64,000 bases of DNA from Lucinisca nassula (lineage: Eukaryota > Mollusca > Bivalvia > Lucinida > Lucinidae). The DNA lies in assembly GCA_963580285.1 (NCBI GenBank), contig OY757020.1, forward strand, positions 101,745,497 to 101,809,496, read 5' to 3'. A model generated the notes under the pieces. It saw nothing but the letters and a program-made list of their open reading frames with translations. It searched no databases and was not told the origin of the DNA. The translations under genes were made by a program, and so were the position numbers. This document shows positions 10,001 to 19,137 of this stretch, piece by piece (position 1 is the first letter of the stretch; the number at the start of each line of letters is the position of its first letter).

Positions 10001-10720
10001 GAATAATTCCCAGTCGGCTTTATTCATTTTCCACTTCTGGTTACAGTCTTCATCTGGTTCGTTTACGCTCTCAATTATAACAGGGAAGTGATCACTTCCG
10101 CACTGATCATCATGAACAGACCAGTCATAGTCCAAGAAGAGAGATGGGTGACACAAAGAGAGATCTAAAGAAGACAAATGACCTGTCGCTGGGTGAAGGT
10201 AAGTATAAGATTTATCATTCATCAAGCAAAGATCGCTCTTTGCAATAAAATCTTCAACAAGTGCTCCTCTGTTATTGATATCTTTACAGCCCCATAGAAT
10301 ATTGTGACCATTGAAGTCGCCAACTAAAAGATATGGGGATGGAAGCTGACTCAGCAATGAGTCAAGATGTTCGGGCTTTAAAGAAAATGAGGGTGGAATA
10401 TATAAAGAGCAAATTGTAGTTTCTTTATCTAGAGAAACCGATACTGCTACAGCTTGTAGGTCTGTTTTCAATTTGATCTCTCTTTGTGGTAAACATGATT
10501 TAACAAAAATTGAGCTGCCACCAGATGGTTTGTTACCATCAGAATAGATATAGTTGTATGTATTGAAACCCCTGACATCTATGTTGTCATCAGTTTTTAA
10601 AAAAGTTTCTTGCAAACAAAACACCGATGGGGTTAGTAGCGAAATAAGTAATAAGAGTTCATTATAATTCGATTTAAGACCTCGACAATTCCATTGTATT
10701 ATTTTGTGTTTTAAATCCAT
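7034..10720 (-). CDS. ORF2 polyprotein of copy X (endonuclease-RT-RNase H)
   Basis: 1228 aa, the full family length. Residues 1-220 form an APE-like endonuclease: N11 in WNCRG, E38 in QETF, the GDFNGHN block at 134-140, D186 in SSLDLS and SDH at 209-211. The reverse transcriptase spans roughly 440-770: motif A FFDLEKAYD (579-587), motif B GVPQG (637-641) and motif C YVDD (669-672). RNase H lies at about 965-1085, with D969, E1002, D1026, H1068 and D1078. A terminal knuckle has C1171, C1174, H1182 and C1187. The protein nicks the target and copies element RNA at the nick. The domain order places it in the I superfamily. One private change is Gly to Ala at residue 746. The start lies 32 nt after the end of ORF1. 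Confidence 0.95.
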   Translation of the reverse strand: MDLKHKIIQWNCRGLKSNYNELLLLISLLTPSVFCLQETFLKTDDNIDVRGFNTYNYIYSDGNKPSGGSSIFVKSCLPQREIKLKTDLQAVAVSVSLDKETTICSLYIPPSFSLKPEHLDSLLSQLPSPYLLVGDFNGHNILWGCKDINNRGALVEDFIAKSDLCLMNDKSYTYLHPATGHLSSLDLSLCHPSLFLDYDWSVHDDQCGSDHFPVIIESVNEPDEDCNQKWKMNKADWELFHNLCEEELTVDYLNESSDIVSDFTDTLINISEQCIPKTSTNTKKSKPWFNNDCKEAIKKRKQALNKFCKSPTSEKLNDVKVFRAKARRTIRASKRKSWREYVSKLNYKTPIKKVWDMVRKISGKTKSSSFTHLNTEFDSIASTKKDISNTLGHTFLRNSSSRNYSDTFRNFKKNQEKRNLNFKSLNHEEYNKPFNLSELVEAIEKSHDTATGPDEIHYQMLKHLPKSSLTTLLDIFNNIWETGVCPESWRVATVVPIPKPGKDHAEPTNYRPIALTSCLCKTLERMINKRLVWYLESNNLISEYQSGFRSERSTNDNLIRLETFIRDAFINKEHVVAVFFDLEKAYDTTWRYGILKDLHNIGLRGKLPSFIESFLGERMFQVRVGSTLSDFYDQEQGVPQGSILSTTLFNIKINNIVQCLDDKTDCSLYVDDFCICYRSKNMKTIERKLQQNLKRIEEWTDKNGFKFSKSKTQCVHFCKLRKKHEHPSLFLYGSQIPVVEEAKFLAVIFDQKLSFIPHIKYLKAKCLKALNLLKVLAHTSWGADRYTLLHLYRSLIRSKLDYGSVVYGSARKSYLKSLDTIHHQGLRLAMGAFRTSPVLSLYVEAGEPSLTSRREKLSLQYAIRLAANPSNPASKISFPPQFVDKYETKPTAIKPFGLRILPLLENTGIDLKNIQKHETAEVPSWCIKKPSILFDLHDGKKSESNPILLKQNFQVLQSRYNDYQQVYTDGSKEGDKVGCAYVSKDTHKTLRLPDGSSIFTAEAKAIDLALDFINSPTIQKAIIFSDSLSVLKALDHSSSKNPQIQKLIEKHHEISKTHQILFCWLPSHIGIVGNEYADKKAKESLNLDPSVFKIPFNNFKPFINRYILSEWQGEWDRAINNKLHAIKPVVSTKCTPPQFSRKEDVVLTRLRIGHTRVTHSYIFNGDDQPSCVGCDQPFTVKHILIDCVDFSPSRILYFKADTLQQLFRDVPVDNIILFLKEIGLFHKI

Positions 10721-10752
10721 TTTAAGGAGAGATATTTAAAGACTAGAAACTA

Positions 10753-12123
10753 TTATGGAGGTGCAATTGGTGATATAGATCTGCTACCACCAGCTCGTGG
10801 TGTGGCAGACCTCGATCTGTTATTGCCACTTGGTGATGATGGAGTTTCAGTCAACTCCATATCACTGTCACTCAAAGATCCGAATCTGTTCTGAAATTTT
10901 ATATTGTCTCTTTCCATTTTACGTTGTCTGTCTGTTTGTCTTTGAGACAATTGATGTTTTTTGATCGGATCTTGCGACCCCTTATTAGTTCGACCTGAGT
11001 CGGGTTTCTCTTTTACATTCGGCGCTGGCTTCGGTACGGTCGCTGTCGACCGATCCGAAGCAACCTGGATTGCGCCTTTTGATAAATTGGTTGAACTTTG
11101 TGGTGCTGGAGTGGATTTACTCCATGCACCAGACTTTTTCAGTTCAGCAATGTATGATTCAGCAGTCTGTGTTGCGGAGCTGGTACATTTTACACCAGCA
11201 CCCTTTGTGATGCTGGCGAAACTGGTGGTTGGTGTTATGTATCGCTCTTCGACAATCTTCCGCGCTTCTGGGAATGTTATCCCCCTTTGGTATTTGACGG
11301 TAAGTATTTCTTTTTCTTTTTTCCACGCCGGACAGTTTCGGGAGAAAACAGCATGTTTGCCATCACAATTTACGCATTTGGGTTCATTTTTGCAGTTGAT
11401 GTGATTATCAACATGCTTTTCTTCACCACAATTAGGACAGAGTTGTTTTCTCTGACATCTGCTTTCGTGATGGCCAAAAGCCTGACAAGATTAACATCTA
11501 AGAGGGTTTGGGATGTATACCTCTACGTTAATGGAAAGATATGCTACTTTGATTTTCTTGGGTAGAATTGGTGTATTAAAAGTCAACACATAAGTTGCTG
11601 TTGGTTTTAGTACACCATTTCTACGGACTTTGATGTTACGAACACCAATAACCCCTTGATCCTTCAGGTTATCAATGATCTCTTCGTCTGAACAAGGACG
11701 CAGTTCTGGACTGCGAATCACTCCTTTAGATGAGTTTAGTGTGTTGTGAAGAGATATTTTAACCGAAAGATCAAAGAGTTTTTTGGTGGCGAGCAGGCTT
11801 ACAACTTGCGGTTTTCTCTCGAGTTCCAAAAGAAGGTCACCTGATTTGAGTGATTTAATACTCTTTGGGTGTCCGGCTATGGCGACAATACTTTTCTCGA
11901 TCACAAAGGGAGAAAGGCTTGACACAGTTCGTGTATCGTCAAGCGACGTGACGACCAAGAAACGCGGAACATTGTCAAAGTTTGGTTCAGCAGACTGCTG
12001 ACTTGACTGCTGACTGGAATTTTGACTGTGTTCATCCGATTCGGATGAATCATTGTCTTTTTTACGTTTAGGTGCGTTGCGGTTAGGTGCGTGGGTGCGG
12101 TTGTGTTTTTTTCCATGAGCCAT
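10753..12123 (-). pseudogene. ORF1 of copy X, one nonsense codon
   Basis: The frame opens at ATG 12123 (MAHGKK) and should run 456 codons to 10753, like the 464-aa ORF1 of H. A TAC (Tyr) codon has become TAA at 11491-11493, directly after the first cysteine of the first CCHC knuckle. The peptide therefore ends at about 210 aa, before all three knuckles. I saw no second stop in the rest of the frame when comparing it with H. The loss should abolish nucleic-acid binding by the knuckles, so X would need ORF1 protein from elsewhere. Confidence 0.85.
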
Positions 12124-12566
12124 GAGAAAAAATTCCTAGTTTCGTCCCAAGTGCTCTCCGCCCTCCGTGGAGCCCTACAAGGGAACACCATAATGGAGTG
12201 GTTATCCAACTCGCAGGTGTTAGAGATACACGTGAGATATACTCGCATAAACAAAATGCCTACACGATTGATCCGTTTTGCCACCGCCTTCTAGAGATAA
12301 AAAGACAGAAAAGGGTAAGGTAAATGGGCATATGGTTGGTATCAGGAAAGATACAAAAAGAGTTGAAGAGAAAGCAAAGTGGTATCTCTAGGGCTCGGCG
12401 TGACCAGCCGATTGACCGTGCCGGACCGCACGGCCACCCGTCTACACCGAAAAGCCAGGCCAAAGAGGCGTGTTGGGAACCTGAAGCACCGCCACCTCAG
12501 GTAACCCTCAACCTCCAGGATCCCTTCTTCCGGCTTACAGGACGCCACCCACGGCAAACGGGTGGT

Positions 12567-12673
12567 ACTTCCTTTAGCTCTTCCCAGTGGGCACAAAGAC
12601 CACAGCGGCAATGTGCCCAGTGGGAATTGAGCCCCCAGGGCCACGGCAAGGCAGGAAGTCTAATACCTGGGGG
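12567..12673 (-). ncRNA. Candidate HDV-like ribozyme at 5' end of copy X
   Basis: Same 107-nt fold as in H. The distal P4 sequence differs from the D-type copies while the base of P4 still pairs. Confidence 0.7.
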
Positions 12674-12684
12674 TGAACATCACA
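12674..12684. repeat. Right TSD of copy X
   Basis: Partner of 6874-6884. Confidence 0.9.
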
Positions 12685-12724
12685 GAAGATGCACAATATG
12701 TGGCATTACGTTATCGAAAAAATG

Positions 12725-12737
12725 AACATGTAACAGA
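12725..12737. repeat. Left TSD of copy C
   Basis: AACATGTAACAGA, identical to 47781-47793. It overlaps the TAACAGA start of the target used by copy K. Confidence 0.9.
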
Positions 12738-12889
12738 TGATGATGATGATGATGATTTCGTGTTTAACGACGCGTCAACCCTCTTGGTGGGTCATAAGCG
12801 TCAGTCGGTTAATGGTTAAACGGCATGAATAATTATGATGATATTAAAAGTAACAAGTCAGAATGATAATGTATAAAAATCTGAAACAG

Positions 12890-13291
12890 TTAAATCTTAT
12901 GAAAAAGACCAATTTGTTTTAAGAATAAAATAATGTTATCAACAGGTACATCTCGAAACAGTTGTTGCAAAGTGTCAGCTTTGAAATATAAAATACGTGA
13001 GGGTGAAAAGTCAACACAGTCAATTAAGATATGTTTCACAGTGAATGGCTGATCACAACCTACACAAGAAGGCTGGTCATCACCATTTAAAATATAAGAA
13101 TGAGTAACTCTAGTATGGCCGATGCGCAGTCGTGTTAATACTACGTCCTCTTTTCTGGAAAACTGTGGAGGAGAGCATTTTGTACTAACGACAGGTTTAA
13201 TGGCAAGGAGTTTGTTATTTATTGCACGGTCCCATTCGCCTTGCCATTCCGACAAGATGTATCTATTGATAAATGGTTTAAAATTATTAAA
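12890..13291 (-). pseudogene. ORF2 of copy C, C-terminal piece
   Basis: This encodes the last part of ORF2 after RNase H, including the terminal CCHC knuckle and the final IGLFHKI. The frame would continue in 46391-47780 if N were absent. With N inserted, and with no ORF2 N-terminus, it cannot make a working protein. Confidence 0.9.
13278..13291. repeat. Left TSD of copy N (inside ORF2 of C)
   Basis: TTAAAATTATTAAA, identical to 46377-46390. Confidence 0.9.
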
Positions 13292-13403
13292 TTATATGAT
13301 TATGATTTCGTGTTTAACGACGCGTCAACCCTCTTGGTGGGTCATAAGCGTCAGTCGGTTAATGGTTAAACGGCATGAATAATTATGACGATATTAAAAG
13401 TAA
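13292..13403 (-). mobile_element. Copy N, 3' terminal piece (tail and distal 3'UTR)
   Basis: The piece starts with a short imperfect tail and the conserved hairpin part of the 3'UTR. It ends in the 15-bp target of D. The rest of N is 41728-46376. Confidence 0.9.
13389..13403. repeat. Left TSD of copy D (inside 3'UTR of N)
   Basis: CGATATTAAAAGTAA, identical to 19087-19101. The same sequence also starts units E, F, G and N-right. Confidence 0.92.
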
Positions 13404-13555
13404 TGATGATGATGATGATGATTTCGTGTTTAACGACGCGTCAACCCTCTTTGTGGGTCATAAGCGTCAAACGGTTAATGGTTAAACGGCATGAATAATT
13501 ATGATGATATTAAAAGTAAAAAGTCAGAATGATAATGTATAAAAATCTGAAACAG

Positions 13556-16500
13556 TTAAATCTTATGAAAAAGTCCAATTTCTTTTAAGAATAAAATAAT
13601 ATTATCAACAGGTACATCTTGAAACAGTTGTTGCAAAGTGTCAGCTTTGAAATATAAAATACGTGAGGGTGAAAAGTCAACACAGTCAATTAAGATATGT
13701 TTCACAGTGAATGGCTGATCACAACCTACACAAGAAGGCTGATCATCACCATTAAAAATATAAGAATGAGTAACTCTAGTATGGCCGATGCGCAGTCGTG
13801 TTAATACTACGTCCTCTTTTCTTGAAAACTGTGGAGGAGAGCATTTTGTACTAACGACAGGTTTAATGGCATGAAGTTTGTTATTTATTGCACGGTCCCA
13901 TTCGCCTTGCCATTCCGACAAGATGTATCTGTTGATAAAGGGTTTAAAATTATTAAAAGGAATTTTAAAAATAGATGGATCAAGATTGAGCGATTCCTTT
14001 GCTTTCTTGTCAGCATATTCATTTCCGACAATGCCAATATGGCTCGGAAGCCAACAAAATAAGATTTGGTGTGTTTTAGAAATTTCATGATGTTTTTCGA
14101 TCAATTTTTGAATTTGAGGATTTTTAGATGATGAATGGTCTAAAGCCTTAAGCACAGAAAGTGAATCAGAAAATAGAATTGCTTTTTGAATTGTTGAAGA
14201 ACTGATAAAATCTAAAGCTAAGTCTATTGCTTTGGCTTCAGCTGTAAAAATAGATGAACCATCTGGAAGGCGCATGGTTTTGTGCGTATCTTTAGAAACA
14301 TACGCACAACCAACTTTATCTCCTTCTTTGGAACCATCAGTATAGACTTGCTGGTAATCATTGTAACGTGACTGCAGTACCTGAAAGTTTTGTTTGAGAA
14401 GTATTGGATTTGATTCGGATTTTTTTCCATCATGTAAGTCGAACAGAATAGAAGGTTTTTTAATACACCAAGATGGAACTTCGGCCGTTTCATGTTTTTG
14501 AATATTTTTAAGGTCGATACCTGAATTTTCTAGCAGTGGTAAAATTCGTAATCCAAAAGGTTTGATTGCTGTGGGTTTAGTTTCATACTTATCTTCAAAT
14601 TCAGGTGGAAATGAAATTTGGAATGCCGGGTTAGATGGATTAGCAGCAAGTCTGATAGCATACTGAAGAGAAAGTTTCTCTCTGCGCGAGGTTAAAGATG
14701 GTTCACCTGCTTCTACATAAAGGCTTAATACGGGAGAAGTACGGAAGGCTCCCATAGCCAAACGAAGGCCTTGATGATGAATAGTATCCAAAGATTTTAA
14801 ATAAGACTTTCTGGCAGAACCATAAACAACAGACCCATAATCTAATTTAGATCTTATCAGAGACCGGTAAAGATGTAATAAAGTGTACCGATCTGCTCCC
14901 CAACTTGTATGGGCTAAAACTTTCAAAAGATTCAAAGCTTTTAAGCATTTCGCTTTAAGATATTTAATATGGGGAATAAAAGATAACTTTTGATCAAATA
15001 TGACCCCAAGAAATTTGGCTTCTTCAACAACAGGAATTTGTGATCCGTATAAAAACAAGGAAGGATGTTCATGTTTCTTCCGTAGCTTACAAAAATGAAC
15101 ACACTGCGTTTTCGACTTGGAGAACTTGAAACCATTTTTATCAGTCCATTCTTCTATTCTTTTTAAATTTTGTTGCAACTTTCGTTCAATTGTTTTCATG
15201 TTTTTTGAACGGTAACATATACAAAAATCGTCAACATACAAGGAACAATCAGTTTTGTCGTCTAAACATTGTACAATATTGTTTATTTTGATGTTAAATA
15301 GCGTAGTTGAAAGAATACTACCCTGTGGGACACCCTGTTCTTGATCATAGAAATCTGACAGAGTAGACCCCACACGCACTTGAAACATACGCTCTCCTAA
15401 AAAGCTTTCAATAAAATTGGGAAGTTTTCCTCTTAAGCCAATGTCATGGAGATCTTTTAATATTCCATATCGCCATGTTGTATCATATGCTTTCTCCAAG
15501 TCGAAAAAGACAGCTACTACGTGTTCTTTGTTAATAAAAGCATTTCGTATAAATGTTTCTAGTCTTATTAAATTGTCGTTGGTACTACGTTCCGAACGAA
15601 AACCCGATTGATATTCCGAAATGAGGTTGTTGGATTCTAAGTACCAGACTAATCTCTTGTTTATCATTCTCTCCAATGTTTTACACAAACAACTTGTCAA
15701 AGCTATCGGACGATAATTTGTAGGTTCTGCATGATCTTTCCCTGGTTTCGGAATTGGTACAACTGTAGCTACACGCCAGCTCTCAGGACAGACCCCCGTT
15801 TCCCAAATATTATTAAAGATATCTAAAAGTGTTGAAAGAGAACTTTTTGGCAGATGCTTAAGCATCTGGTAATGAATTTCATCGGGGCCGGTTGCCGTAT
15901 CATGTGATTTTTCAATGGCTTCAACGAGTTCGGATAAGTTAAAAGGTTTGTTGTATTCTTCGTGATTAAGGGATTTAAAGTTTAGATTTCTTTTCTCTTG
16001 GTCCTTTTTGAAATTTCTAAAAGTGTCAGAATAATTACGCGATGATGAATTTCTCAAGAATGTGTGCCCAAGAGTATCTGAAATATCTTTTTTTTTGTTG
16101 AAGCTATTGTGTCAAATTCAGTATTTAAATGTGTAAAACTAGGGGACTTTGTTTTTCCTGAAATTTTTCGTACCATATCCCAAACCTTTTTAATGGGGGT
16201 TTTGTAGTTCAATTTGGAGACATATTCTCTCCATGACTTTCGTTTGGAAGCTCGGATTGTTCGTCGAGCTTTAGCTCTAAAAACTTTTACGTCGTTTAGT
16301 TTTTCTGAAGTGGGACTTTTGCAGAACTTATTTAGAGCCTGTTTACGCTTTTTAATAGCTTCTTTACAGTCATTATTAAACCAGGGCTTGCTTTTCTTAG
16401 TATTTGTGGAGGTCTTTGGAATGCATTGTTCTGATATATTAATAAGTGTATCTGTGAAATCAGAAACAATGTCGGATGATTCATTAAATTGATCAAATGA

Positions 16501-17244
16501 TAACTCTTCTTCACATAAATTATGGAATAATTCCCAGTCGGCTTTATTCATTTTCCACTTCTGGTTACAGTCCTCATCTGGTTCGTTTACGCTCTCAATT
16601 ATAACAGGGAAGTGATCACTTCCGCACTGATCATCATGAACAGACCAGTCATAGTCTAAGAAGAGAGATGGGTGACACAAAGAAAGATCTAAAGAAGACA
16701 AATGACCTGTCGCAGGGTGAAGGTATGTATAAGATTTATCATTCATCAAACAGAGATCGTTCTGTGCAATGAAATCTTCAATAAGTGATCCTCTGTTGTT
16801 GTTATCTTTACAACCCCACAGAATGTTGTGACCATTGAAGTCACCAACTAAAAGATATGGCGATGGAAGCTGACCCAGCAACGACATAAGATGTTCGGGC
16901 GTTAAAGAAAATGAGGGTGGAATATATAGAGAGCAAATTGTAGTTTCTTTATCCAGGGAAACTGACACTGCCACAGCCTGTAGTTCTGTCTTCAATTTGA
17001 TCTCTCTTTGTGGTAAAGAAGATTTAACAATAATTGAACTGCCACCAGATGGTCTGTTACCATCAGAGTAGATATAGTTGTATGAATTGAAACCCCTAAT
17101 ATCGATGTTGTCATCAGTTTTCAAAAAAGTTTCCTGCAAACAAAAAACCGATGGGTTTAATAAAGTAAGAAGCAATAAGAGTTCGTTATAATTTGACTTT
17201 AGACCTCGACAATTCCATTGTATTATTTTGTGTTTTAGATCCAT
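13556..17244 (-). pseudogene. ORF2 of copy D, frameshifted in an A-tract
   Basis: Two overlapping frames (17244-16054 and 16057-13556) together make a complete ORF2 with endonuclease, RT, RNase H and CCHC. The break is at a run of 9 A (coding strand; 16088-16096) where intact copies have 7, a +2 shift after the endonuclease and before the RT. The C-terminal 833-codon frame keeps the RT and RNase H motifs. D-specific residues, such as Gln for Arg near the C-terminal end, distinguish its 3' half from E, F and G. Confidence 0.92.
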
Positions 17245-17301
17245 TTTATGGAGAGATATTTATTAGACTAGAAACTAATGCGTCGTTTTCGACGAAATAA
17301 T

Positions 17302-18558
17302 CTACCTTATATAAGGTATCCTTGTAATCTTGCTACCTTTGCGAGGATTGGTTGGAGAGTCATCATCATCCATTAGTTCTTCATCATCCTCGTCAGATGG
17401 TAGCCCTATCTGTGTGTAATGTTTTTGGATCGGTTCTCCCGATCCCTTATTGGTCTGACCGGAGTCGGATTTCTCTTTTACATGCGGCGCTGGCTTTGGT
17501 TCGGTCGCTGTCGACCGATCCGAAGCAACCTGGATTGCGCCATTTGACAAATTGGTTGAACTTTGTGGTGCAGGAGTAGTACTCCATGCACCAGATTTTT
17601 TCAGTTCAGCAATGCAAGATTCAACAGTCTGCGTTCCACTGTTCGTGACTTTAACACCAGCACCCTTTGTGATGCTGGCGTAACTGGTGCTTGGTGTTTT
17701 GTAACGTTCTTCAACAATCTTCCTCGCTTCTGGAAATGTTATCGACCTTTGGTATTTGACAGTGAGTATTTCTTTTTCTTTTTTCCATGCCGGACAATCT
17801 CGAGAGAAAACAGCATGTTTGCCTCCACAATTAACACATTTGGCTTCATTCTTACAGTTTTGGTGCATATCGACATGTTTTTCTTCACCACAGTTTGGAC
17901 AGAGTTTTTTCTTCTCACATCTGCTTTCGTGGTGACCGAAAACTTGACACGAGTAACATCTGAGAGGGTTTGGTATATATACCTCTACATTTACGGAAAG
18001 ATATGCTACTTTGATTTTCTTGGGCAGAACTGGTGTATTAAAAGTCAACACGTAAGTACTGGTGGGTTTTAATACACCATTTCTACGAACTTGTATGTTA
18101 CGTACACCAATTACGCCTTGATCTCTTAGGTTTTCCACGATTTCATCGTCGCTGCAAGGACGTAACTCTGGGCTGCGTATGACACCTTTACTGGAATTCA
18201 GCGTATTGTGGAGGGACACTTTAATTTTGAGGTCAAATATTTTTTTTGCTTTAAGCAGAGCTTCTACATGCTGTTTTTTCTCGACTTCAATTAGAAGGTC
18301 ACCTGACTTAAGCTTCTTAATGCTTTTTGGGTGTCCGGCTATGGACACTATACTCTTTTCGATTACAAAGGGTGATATACTTGACACTGTACGTGTATCA
18401 TCAAGTGATGTCATGACCAAGAAGCGAGGAACATTTGGTGGTACAGACTGCTGACTGGGTTCATCGGAGTCAGACTCCGACGACTCATCTTTTTTACGTT
18501 TGGTTTTGTTGCGGTTACTAGAAGAAGGGGGACCCATGAAGAAGGTTTTTAGATTCAT
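17302..18558 (-). CDS. ORF1 protein of copy D (418 aa, gag-like)
   Basis: The open frame runs from MNLKTFF to KITRIPYIR. Residues 1-40 are Ser/Lys/Asp-rich. Residues 45-195 form the conserved core. Three knuckles follow: C201-C204-H209-C214, C220-C223-H228-C235 and C241-C244-H248-C255. The C-terminal 150 residues are polar, and an acidic DEDDEELMDDDD stretch lies near the end. The likely role is an RNA-binding chaperone of the element RNP. This C-terminus differs completely from the RS-rich end in H and K. The gap to ORF2 is 57 nt. Confidence 0.93.
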   Translation of the reverse strand: MNLKTFFMGPPSSSNRNKTKRKKDESSESDSDEPSQQSVPPNVPRFLVMTSLDDTRTVSSISPFVIEKSIVSIAGHPKSIKKLKSGDLLIEVEKKQHVEALLKAKKIFDLKIKVSLHNTLNSSKGVIRSPELRPCSDDEIVENLRDQGVIGVRNIQVRRNGVLKPTSTYVLTFNTPVLPKKIKVAYLSVNVEVYIPNPLRCYSCQVFGHHESRCEKKKLCPNCGEEKHVDMHQNCKNEAKCVNCGGKHAVFSRDCPAWKKEKEILTVKYQRSITFPEARKIVEERYKTPSTSYASITKGAGVKVTNSGTQTVESCIAELKKSGAWSTTPAPQSSTNLSNGAIQVASDRSTATEPKPAPHVKEKSDSGQTNKGSGEPIQKHYTQIGLPSDEDDEELMDDDDSPTNPRKGSKITRIPYIR

Positions 18559-18979
18559 CTCAAGTGCTCTCCGCCCTCCGCGGAGCCCTACAAGGGAACA
18601 CCATAATGGAGTGGCTATCCGACTCGCAAGTGTTAGAGATACACGTGAGATATACTCGCATAAACAAAATGCTTACACGATTGGTCCGTTGCGCCACCGC
18701 CTTCTAGAGATAAAAAGACAGAAAAGGGTAAGGTAAATGGGCACATGGTTGGTATCAGGAAAGATACAAAAAGAATGGAAGAGAAAGTTAAGCAGTATCT
18801 CTAGGGCAAGGCGTGACCAGCCGATTGACTGTGCCGGACCGCACAGCCTCCCGTCTACACCGAAAAGCCAGGCCAAAGAGGCGTGTTGGGCACCTGAAGC
18901 ACCGCCACCTCAGGTAACCCTCAACCTCCAGGATCCCTTCTTCCGGCTTACAGGACGCCACCCACGGCAAACGGGTGGT

Positions 18980-19086
18980 ACTTCCTTTAGCTCTTCCCAG
19001 TGGGCACATTGACCACAGCAGCAACGTGCCCAGTGGGAATTGAGCCCCCAGGGCCACGGCAAGGCAGGAAGTCTAATACCTGGGGG
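18980..19086 (-). ncRNA. Candidate HDV-like ribozyme at 5' end of copy D
   Basis: Same 107-nt fold as in H. It lies directly at the D/E junction, so cleavage would separate E-derived 3' RNA from D RNA. Confidence 0.7.
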
Positions 19087-19101
19087 CGATATTAAAAGTA
19101 A
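19087..19101. repeat. Right TSD of copy D
   Basis: Partner of 13389-13403. It is also the first bases of unit E. Confidence 0.92.
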
Positions 19102-19137
19102 GAAGTCAGAATGATAATGTATAAAAATCTGAAACAG

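Larger units (their letters stand above)
6885..12673 (-). mobile_element. Copy X, full-length Nimb/I-like element
   Basis: A complete insertion flanked by 11-bp TSDs. From the 3' end (left): (TGA)n on the plus strand, 3'UTR, an intact ORF2, an ORF1 with one nonsense codon, the 5'UTR and the terminal ribozyme-like fold. It belongs to the subfamily of H, K and the 5' part of N. It sits in host DNA; the 53 bp between its right TSD and copy C are the only host sequence before the nested array. Confidence 0.95.
12738..13291 (-). mobile_element. Copy C, 3' piece (tail, 3'UTR, ORF2 C-terminus)
   Basis: Copy C is a 5'-truncated insertion in two pieces, 12738-13291 and 46391-47780, split by copy N. 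Its 3' end has the (TGA)n tail. Its truncated end falls just upstream of the RT GVPQG motif. Confidence 0.9.
13404..19086 (-). mobile_element. Copy D, full-length element inserted in N, founder of the tandem array
   Basis: Complete structure: (TGA)n tail, 3'UTR, ORF2 with one frameshift, intact ORF1, 5'UTR and ribozyme-like end. It is the only member of the D-E-F-G array with its own 3' terminus. The 5' halves of E, F and G are near-identical to D, while their 3' halves match N. Confidence 0.95.

Noticed and set aside
6885..12673. LTR retrotransposon or endogenous virus
   Set aside because: There are no long terminal repeats, protease or integrase. Endonuclease, RT and RNase H order with 11-15 bp TSDs and a simple-repeat tail is non-LTR.
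17563..18072. Plus-strand open frame of 169 codons antisense to ORF1, repeated in E, F and G
   Set aside because: It is the reverse complement of the knuckle-coding region and is conserved only because ORF1 is. Its Phe-rich composition comes from antisense Lys/Glu codons, and it is broken in the X/H/K subfamily.
18737..19012. 91-codon plus-strand frame in the 5'UTR (MGTWLVSGK)
   Set aside because: Antisense to the element, no domain, and the same conservation argument.
18788..19057. 89-codon minus-strand frame in the 5'UTR of all full-length copies
   Set aside because: It begins at a GTG inside the ribozyme fold, not at an ATG. Its conservation is explained by nucleotide conservation of the 5'UTR.
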